Assembly (NCBI GenBank): GCA_013388525.1
Contig: JACAFA010000261.1
Coordinates: 1-11,132 of the forward strand
Direction of reading: 5' to 3'
DNA: 11,132 bases
Source of the DNA: Ignavibacteriaceae bacterium
GTDB lineage: Bacteria; Bacteroidota; Ignavibacteria; Ignavibacteriales; Ignavibacteriaceae
The notes beneath the pieces were generated by a model that was given only the letters and a program-made list of their open reading frames with translations, was not told where the DNA came from and did not search any database. This document shows, piece after piece, positions 6,472 to 11,132 of this stretch. The stretch's first letter is position 1. Every line of letters starts with the position of its first letter. The position numbers were made by a program, and so were the translations under genes.

Positions 6472-7449
6472 ATGAATCACACTATTTCTGTTGTCATTCC
6501 GAATTATAATGGGAAACATCTTCTCCAAACAAATCTGCCTTCAGTGTACACCTCTTTGCAATCTTCAGGAATATCTGACTTCGAAATAATTATTCCGGAT
6601 GATGCTTCAACTGATAATTCTGTTCACTTTATAAAATCAAATTATCCTGAAATAATTTTAATAGAGAATAAAACCAACAAAGGATTTGCAGGAAATACAA
6701 ATACCGGAATATTCAAAGCACAAAAGGAATTAGTGTTGATACTGAACTCAGATGTTAATCTTACAGAAGGATATTTCAAATCTCTCCTGAAATACTTTGA
6801 TGAACCCGATACATTTGGAGTAACTGGCAGAATAATCGGACTCGACTCAGACAAAATTCAGGATGGAGCCAAATATCCTAAATATCATTTCGGCAATATA
6901 TCTTCTACAACAAATTATATTTGTAAATACCGGACATCTTTGTACAGCTTATTTCTCACAGGTGCAAATGCATTAATCGATAGAGAGAAACTTATTGAGT
7001 TAAAAGGCTACGATGAAATATTTAATCCTTATTACGGCGAGGATGTTGATCTGGGATTGAGAGCATGGAGAATTGGTTATAAATGTTACTACGAGCATAA
7101 TGCAATTTGCAGACATCCTAACTCTGCGACAATAAAAAAAGAGCCGCCGGAAAAAGTAAAAATTATTTCGGGCAGGAATAAGATGTATCTTCATTTTATT
7201 CACCTTAATGGTTTTGAGCAGATTTTCTATTTGATAAAGCTTTTTATCAAAGTTATTCTTAAAGCAATATTACTCGATATCAAATATTTAAAATCATTCC
7301 GGATGTTCATAAATTCAATGAGTAGCTGTGCATTTTCCAGGAAAAGTTATAGTGAATTGCAGCAAGCGAAAAATGTTTGTTTGAGTGTAAGGGATGTAGT
7401 GGCTTTAATTAATGAAAGTAATAAAGAATATCAGATAGAAAAGTTTTAA
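6472..7449 (+). CDS. Family-2 glycosyltransferase (rhamnosyltransferase-like)
   Basis: A 325-residue GT-A-fold inverting glycosyltransferase that would transfer a sugar from a nucleotide-sugar donor at the cytoplasmic face of the membrane. Visible GT2 motifs are SVVIPNYNGK (6-15), PDDASTDNS (42-50, nucleotide-binding aspartates), NKGFAGNTNTG (69-79), the metal-binding LNSDVN (91-96), TGANALIDREKL (163-174) and GEDVDLGLRAWRIGY (189-203), which contains the likely catalytic acidic residues. A hydrophobic stretch at about 250-268 may associate with the membrane. The pattern resembles WbbL/rhamnosyltransferase-like GT2 proteins, but donor and acceptor cannot be assigned. The ATG lies 8 bases after the stop of the GH13 gene, so the two are very probably one operon. 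Linking a glucan hydrolase with a transferase suggests envelope glycan work, which is an inference. There is no Shine-Dalgarno site. Confidence 0.92.
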   Translation: MNHTISVVIPNYNGKHLLQTNLPSVYTSLQSSGISDFEIIIPDDASTDNSVHFIKSNYPEIILIENKTNKGFAGNTNTGIFKAQKELVLILNSDVNLTEGYFKSLLKYFDEPDTFGVTGRIIGLDSDKIQDGAKYPKYHFGNISSTTNYICKYRTSLYSLFLTGANALIDREKLIELKGYDEIFNPYYGEDVDLGLRAWRIGYKCYYEHNAICRHPNSATIKKEPPEKVKIISGRNKMYLHFIHLNGFEQIFYLIKLFIKVILKAILLDIKYLKSFRMFINSMSSCAFSRKSYSELQQAKNVCLSVRDVVALINESNKEYQIEKF

Positions 7450-7471
7450 AACTTCTGACAACTTCTGTCGG
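7441..7471 (+). other. Short inverted repeats at the end of the GT2 gene (possible weak terminator)
   Basis: A 14-bp perfect palindrome AAGTTTTAAAACTT (7441-7454) overlaps the stop codon and is followed by a six-pair hairpin with one T-G pair (7455-7460 with 7466-7471). No T-run follows, so termination is uncertain. ACTTCTG is also directly repeated 10 bases apart (7451 and 7461). Confidence 0.3.
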
Positions 7472-7533
7472 TAATCTGTATTTGAAAAATCTAATTCAAC
7501 TATTTTTTCATAAAATTATTCCACCGGTTTTGC

Positions 7534-7541
7534 TAACTTTA
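7534..7541 (+). promoter_or_regulatory. Candidate -7 box for the membrane protein / DUF885 operon
   Basis: TAACTTTA differs from the TAnnTTTG consensus only at the last base and sits 31 bases before the ATG at 7573. A T-rich run (7503-7508) upstream could serve as the -33 region, but spacing is long (25 bases). The 123-bp gap between the GT2 gene and this one makes a new promoter here plausible. Confidence 0.3.
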
Positions 7542-7572
7542 CACATCAAACATAAAAATACCTTGTAATTCA

Positions 7573-7944
7573 ATGGCAAAATTCTCAATCGTAATAGGAA
7601 TAATTCTAACTATTCTCGGACTTGTAAGTTATTTTGGCATCAGCAGTGAAAGTGTAACGGCACTTATACCCGCTTTTCTTGGAGTTCCTGTTCTTGTTTC
7701 AGGTTTTCTTGCCCTGAAAGAAAAATATCTTAAACATGCTATGCACGCTGCTGCAGTTCTGATGCTGCTTGGATTCGCAGGAACTGTCGGAGGTTTGATA
7801 AAATTTTTCCGGATGATTGGCGGAGAAGGTTTTAAAAGACCATCTGCAATTACCATTCAGGCAATAATGTGTTTTCTCTGTCTGATTTTTTTAGTATTTG
7901 CAATTAAATCATTTATTGATGCAAGAAGGAAAAGAAGTGAATAA
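7573..7944 (+). CDS. Small four-helix inner-membrane protein of unknown function
   Basis: A 123-residue very hydrophobic protein with four predicted transmembrane segments at about residues 4-22, 27-47, 54-76 and 90-112, separated by short loops. The short basic tail RRKRSE at the C terminus suggests that this end, and with four helices also the N terminus, faces the cytoplasm. Gly and small residues recur inside the helices (GIILTILGLVSYFG, FLGVPVLVSGF, LLGFAGTVGGLIKFF), as in compact helical bundles. I do not recognise a named family or any catalytic motif, so no function is proposed. The 3' end overlaps the start of the DUF885 lipoprotein by 8 bases, so the two are co-transcribed and perhaps translationally coupled. 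There is no Shine-Dalgarno site. Confidence 0.8.
   Translation: MAKFSIVIGIILTILGLVSYFGISSESVTALIPAFLGVPVLVSGFLALKEKYLKHAMHAAAVLMLLGFAGTVGGLIKFFRMIGGEGFKRPSAITIQAIMCFLCLIFLVFAIKSFIDARRKRSE
7926..7930 (+). promoter_or_regulatory. Shine-Dalgarno site that sets a GTG start for the DUF885 gene
   Basis: AAGGA, within AGAAGGA, lies 6 bases before the GTG at 7937 and inside the upstream membrane-protein gene. The longer alternatives, ATG at 7898 or 7919, would place hydrophilic residues ahead of the signal peptide, and the site would then lie inside the gene. Confidence 0.6.
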
Positions 7945-9262
7945 GGCAATTTCCATTTTAATTCTGATTATTCTGCTGGTTTCCTGCGGTGATAAAAAAG
8001 AACAAAAAATAAAGAGTGACCTGGAGCTTAAAATGAACAGCATTGCTGAAGGTTATGTAAAGTTAGTGCTCGAAGTTGGTAAATATGATCCTAATTTTGT
8101 TGATGCTTACTATGGACCAAAAGAATGGAAGCCAAAGGAAGAAAATTTACAATTTGATTCAACTGCTTTCAATGAATTAACCACTATTGCAGATTCTCTT
8201 CTGAATGAACTCGAATTGCTTAGTGAATACAATGCAACCGAGCTTGAAACTCTCAGATACCGGTATCTTTACAAGCAACTCTTCGCTGTCAAAACTAAAT
8301 TAATTATTCTGAATGGTTCCATTCTTCCATTCGATCTCGAGTCAAGAGCATTATATGATGTTACGCCTCCCGAAATATCCGAAGAGGAACTTCAGGAAGT
8401 ATTGAACGAGCTTGATAAAATCCTTCCCGGTAATGGTGATGTTGCCGAACGGGTAGAAAACCTCAGAAAGAAATATGAAATCCCAAAAGATAAAATTACC
8501 GCAGTATTTGACGCTGCAATTAAGGAATGCAGAACAAGAACGGGCAAATATATCAATTTGCCGGCTGGAGAAAATTTTAAAGCTGAATATGTTACCGGAA
8601 AACCCTGGGGTGCTTACAACTGGTATAAAGGAAATCTTTTCAGTGTTATTCAGATAGCAACTGACTTCCCTGTTTACATTGAAGGTGCTGTTGGTCTTGC
8701 TGCTCATGAAGGTTATCCCGGTCATCACGTTTATAACATTTTATTGGAGCAGAATCTTGTCAGAGACAAAGGCTGGATTGAGTATACAGTTTATCCTTTG
8801 TATTCACCTCAATCACTCATTGCCGAAGGAACAGCAGTAATCGGAGAAGAGCTTTTATTTTCGGATGAGGAAAGAATAAAGTTTGAAAAAGAAGTTTTAT
8901 TTCCAATTGCCGGACTCGATACAACAAACGCCGATATTTATTATAAGATGCTATCATTGCAGAAAAAACTTAACGGCACAGGTGTTTTGGCTGCAAGAAA
9001 TTATCTTAACGGTTATTGGACAAAAGATGAAACAGTCGCCTGGCTACAAAAGTTTCAACTCCGCTCAAAAGAGAGAGCAGAGAAATTTCTTTCATTTATT
9101 GAGACTTACCGGAGTTATATTGTCACTTACGATATGGGTAAAATAATAATCGAAGACTATCTGGAAAGAAACGGTGCTGAAAAAAATAATCTTGCAAAAA
9201 GATGGGAAATTTTCAATAAGCTGATTTCAACTCCGCAAACACCTTCGGGATTACTGGATTAG
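7937..9262 (+). CDS. DUF885-family lipoprotein, putative zinc-dependent peptidase
   Basis: A DUF885 protein of 441 residues from a GTG start. That start gives a clean signal peptide (M-N-K-A-I-S-I-L-I-L-I-I-L-L-V-S-C) with lipobox LLVSC and lipid-bearing Cys17; ATG starts at 7898 or 7919 would prepend polar residues. The family hallmark is HEGYPGHH (about 257-264), which resembles an HExxH-like zinc site, followed some 33 residues later by AEGTAVIGEE (about 296-305), where a further acidic ligand is expected. The family is generally considered metallopeptidase-like, but few members are characterised, so activity here is inferred. Most DUF885 proteins are near 550-600 residues, so this is a shorter member. 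It would act outside the cytoplasm, anchored to a membrane. It overlaps the upstream membrane-protein gene by 8 bases, and its stop overlaps the stop of the opposing DUF4922 gene by 4. Confidence 0.85.
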   Translation: MNKAISILILIILLVSCGDKKEQKIKSDLELKMNSIAEGYVKLVLEVGKYDPNFVDAYYGPKEWKPKEENLQFDSTAFNELTTIADSLLNELELLSEYNATELETLRYRYLYKQLFAVKTKLIILNGSILPFDLESRALYDVTPPEISEEELQEVLNELDKILPGNGDVAERVENLRKKYEIPKDKITAVFDAAIKECRTRTGKYINLPAGENFKAEYVTGKPWGAYNWYKGNLFSVIQIATDFPVYIEGAVGLAAHEGYPGHHVYNILLEQNLVRDKGWIEYTVYPLYSPQSLIAEGTAVIGEELLFSDEERIKFEKEVLFPIAGLDTTNADIYYKMLSLQKKLNGTGVLAARNYLNGYWTKDETVAWLQKFQLRSKERAEKFLSFIETYRSYIVTYDMGKIIIEDYLERNGAEKNNLAKRWEIFNKLISTPQTPSGLLD

Positions 9263-10278
9263 CTTAATTCTTTTCTAACTTTTTCGGCAAGTAAAACAAA
9301 TTTTTGTTTGTCCACAGAGACTTCACCAAATATTTGATGAATTATTTCTTTGTCAACTCTGATAAAATCTTCCTCTCTCGGAGTTATAACTATACCTCCC
9401 AAATCAATTGCCGCAGGACTAACTAATATTCTGTCCGAATCAGCTTTGGAGAAATATTCCGGACGATGTTTGCTTCTAAGTAGAATTATTACGCACCATC
9501 CGAATTCTTCATCATAATTACTGATTATATTTATCATTGGTTCGTAAACAGCATTAGAATGATTTTCAAGTACTCTTAAAATCTTTTTTAACGATTTTTC
9601 TATCAGCTTCCGTTCTGTTGATTCAATTAACACTATCTTACGAAGACTATCATCAATAAAAGAAACTGAAATGTTTTCACCTTCAAGAACTTTCTTTCCA
9701 AAATCATTTTTTAATTGTTGAATATCATTTTCAATGGGAAGAATGTTTCTCATTCCTGCCTGAAAATGCAAATGATCAGGAGCTGAAGCACCACAGGCTG
9801 GTCCGTTGTAAAGCAGAGTATATTTTTTTGAAAGGATTCTGGTGATGTAAAGAAATTCTGAAAAAGATTCTGCAATCCGTTGTGGTTGATGATTTATGGA
9901 AGCAATAGTAAAATGCTGCGGAAAAACCGGAAAAGGATTACAAAGCAAAAGAAATTTTTCGTCAAGCAAAATTCCTTTTTGTTCCACCGGAAGATTTTCC
10001 ACACAAAGAAAACATTTCCGTTTTAAAATTGAAATTTCATCCACTTCTGCAGATGTTGATTTAATTCTTTGAGGATTAAACTGAACTTTGATTTTAAATC
10101 CCTCAAACCAGAAAGATTTTGTCTGAACATTTCTGATAGCTTCATAATTATTTTTTAGAAGAAGCCAGTTATTTAACTGAGAATTAAAAAGGTATTCGGC
10201 TGCTTCTGCATAGCTATTTTTGCTAATCAGGTTTTCAATTTCAAAGTCTTTTAATAATAAGTGCTCTGTTAATTTCAC
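9259..10278 (-). CDS. DUF4922 protein, HIT/GalT-like nucleotide-sugar phosphorylase or nucleotidyltransferase
   Basis: A 339-residue protein with the features of DUF4922, a branch of the HIT superfamily related to GDP-galactose/GDP-glucose phosphorylases and GalT. The active-site block is [17 protein letters not shown] (159-175); by analogy with GalT's HPH and the HxHxQ signature, His171 would be the nucleotidylated nucleophile. A KCFLC pair (Cys89, Cys92), together with His130 and His169, could form the structural zinc site seen in GalT. Other conserved-looking blocks are FNPQRIKST (67-75), [12 protein letters not shown] (114-125) and [19 protein letters not shown] (287-305). No signal peptide is present, so it is cytoplasmic. 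The ATG overlaps the stop of the upstream glycosyltransferase gene by 4 bases (ATGA type), implying coupled translation and a joint role, perhaps phosphorolysis of an NDP-sugar. The substrate is unknown. Confidence 0.85.
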   Translation of the reverse strand: MKLTEHLLLKDFEIENLISKNSYAEAAEYLFNSQLNNWLLLKNNYEAIRNVQTKSFWFEGFKIKVQFNPQRIKSTSAEVDEISILKRKCFLCVENLPVEQKGILLDEKFLLLCNPFPVFPQHFTIASINHQPQRIAESFSEFLYITRILSKKYTLLYNGPACGASAPDHLHFQAGMRNILPIENDIQQLKNDFGKKVLEGENISVSFIDDSLRKIVLIESTERKLIEKSLKKILRVLENHSNAVYEPMINIISNYDEEFGWCVIILLRSKHRPEYFSKADSDRILVSPAAIDLGGIVITPREEDFIRVDKEIIHQIFGEVSVDKQKFVLLAEKVRKELS

Positions 10279-11132
10279 AGCTTTCTGTTTCGATTTATTT
10301 TCTGACGGATGAGTATTTCCTGTGTCCGGAGAGAATCTTTGTAGTAGTTATTTGCATTCTGCCTTTCAATGGAAAGTGAAGCGTCGGTGTTTCCTTCCCA
10401 TCTTCTGCAAAAATAAATCGGCTCATAAATTCTTCCAACTTTATATTGACGGGTTATCGCAAGTCCAACTGCATAATCCTCACCGTAACTGACATTCGGA
10501 AATTTTATTTCTCTGATAACAGGAGTATAGAATGCTCTTGGTGCGCCAAGTCCATTTATCCTGAGAGCGTTGTTGTGTCCGTTTTCATCAGTCCATTCAC
10601 GATGATCAATGATTCCGGGAGGAATTTCATTCAGATTTAAGTCAGTCAATTTATAGCTGCCGATAACCATCGCATACTTTTCTTCATAAAACTTATCAAC
10701 TATTTTCTGTAGAGTATTTTCATCTGAATATAAATCATCACTATCAAGTTGAACAGCAAACTTACCACATTCCGGATGAAAGATTGCTTCATTCCAGCAG
10801 CCGCCAATTCCTAAATTTTTCTGTTCCGGAATTATATGAAGCACCCGTTTATCCTCTGAAGATTTACTACTTATTATTGTTGTTGTTCCGTCTTCTGAAT
10901 GGTTATCAACAATTATTATATTAAAGTTAAACTTTGTCTTTTGCTTCTGAGCTGAGCTGATTGCATCACCAACTGTATTAGCTCTGTTTTTAACAGGAAT
11001 AATAACGGACACTTCGTTCTTAAACTTTTGCTCAAAGTTGACTGACTTCTTATCCGCAGAATTATTAAAAGCATCTATTCTTTTCAGATGATGAGCGAAT
11101 ACTTTTTCCATTTCGATCTGTACTTCCGGGTT
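10275..11132 (-). CDS. Family-2 glycosyltransferase, 5' end possibly beyond the window
   Basis: A GT-A-fold family-2 glycosyltransferase with 278 residues from the ATG at 11111. Upstream of that ATG the frame stays open to the window edge (reading N-P-E-V-Q-I-E) and no Shine-Dalgarno site is near, so the true start may lie outside. Motifs, numbered from that ATG, are [17 protein letters not shown] (35-51), VDNHSEDGT (68-76), [12 protein letters not shown] (99-110), the metal-binding LDSDDLY (122-128), GLGAPRAFY (187-195) and [11 protein letters not shown] (209-219), followed by [12 protein letters not shown] (236-247). The last block resembles an acceptor-side motif of GT2 proteins. It appears soluble, with no transmembrane segment. 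It is the first visible gene of a - strand pair with the DUF4922 gene, overlapping it by 4 bases. Donor and acceptor are unknown; the coupling suggests both handle the same nucleotide sugar. Confidence 0.9.
   Translation of the reverse strand, partial: NPEVQIEMEKVFAHHLKRIDAFNNSADKKSVNFEQKFKNEVSVIIPVKNRANTVGDAISSAQKQKTKFNFNIIIVDNHSEDGTTTIISSKSSEDKRVLHIIPEQKNLGIGGCWNEAIFHPECGKFAVQLDSDDLYSDENTLQKIVDKFYEEKYAMVIGSYKLTDLNLNEIPPGIIDHREWTDENGHNNALRINGLGAPRAFYTPVIREIKFPNVSYGEDYAVGLAITRQYKVGRIYEPIYFCRRWEGNTDASLSIERQNANNYYKDSLRTQEILIRQKINRNRKL

Noticed and set aside
4073..7449. Canonical starch utilisation (Sus-like) locus
   Set aside because: No SusC/SusD pair accompanies the GH13 gene; the barrel protein at 471-2432 is far away, on the opposite strand and separated by a terminated HU gene.
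7629..7856. 75-residue - strand frame opposite the small membrane protein
   Set aside because: The + strand frame gives four clean transmembrane segments and couples to the next gene; the opposite frame shows nothing recognisable.
8351..8728. 125-residue open frame on the - strand inside the DUF885 gene
   Set aside because: It lies wholly antisense to a well-supported coding region with family motifs, has no ribosome binding site or recognisable domain, and its composition looks like a complement shadow.

Overview
This AT-rich bacterial window most likely comes from the Bacteroidetes/Chlorobi/Ignavibacteria side of the tree. The evidence is the mix of families (DUF4922 next to a family-2 glycosyltransferase, a degenerate TonB-receptor-like barrel, many small lipoproteins), the scarcity of Shine-Dalgarno sites, and TAnnTTTG-like -7 boxes of the Bacteroidetes type. 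An Ignavibacteria-like genome is my best guess; this is an inference, since no rRNA or other decisive marker is present.

Layout, left to right. (1) The 3' end of a LytTR response regulator on the + strand, cut by the window edge. (2) A 93-bp nested palindromic repeat able to fold into a four-way junction, lying between convergent genes. (3) A - strand outer-membrane beta-barrel protein with a TonB-receptor-like plug. (4) A 233-bp divergent intergenic region leading to an HU/IHF-family DNA-binding protein with a strong ribosome binding site and a clear intrinsic terminator. (5) A small lipoprotein with a jelly-roll-like domain, overlapped by a GNAT acetyltransferase. (6) A large GH13 alpha-amylase-family lipoprotein with a CBM48-like module, followed 8 bases later by a family-2 glycosyltransferase. 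(7) A four-helix membrane protein overlapped by a DUF885 lipoprotein (HEGYPGHH motif), whose real start is probably a GTG. (8) On the - strand, a family-2 glycosyltransferase (running off the right edge) translationally coupled to a DUF4922 protein of the GalT/GDP-galactose-phosphorylase-like HIT superfamily.

Functionally this looks like an ordinary chromosomal region with an envelope and carbohydrate flavour: a cell-envelope glucan hydrolase, two glycosyltransferases, three lipoproteins and an outer-membrane barrel. It is not a canonical polysaccharide utilisation locus, because no SusC/SusD pair is present. I saw no mobile element, CRISPR array, tRNA or rRNA. The items most worth a second look are the glycosyltransferase-DUF4922 pair, whose substrate is not evident, and the four-way-junction repeat.
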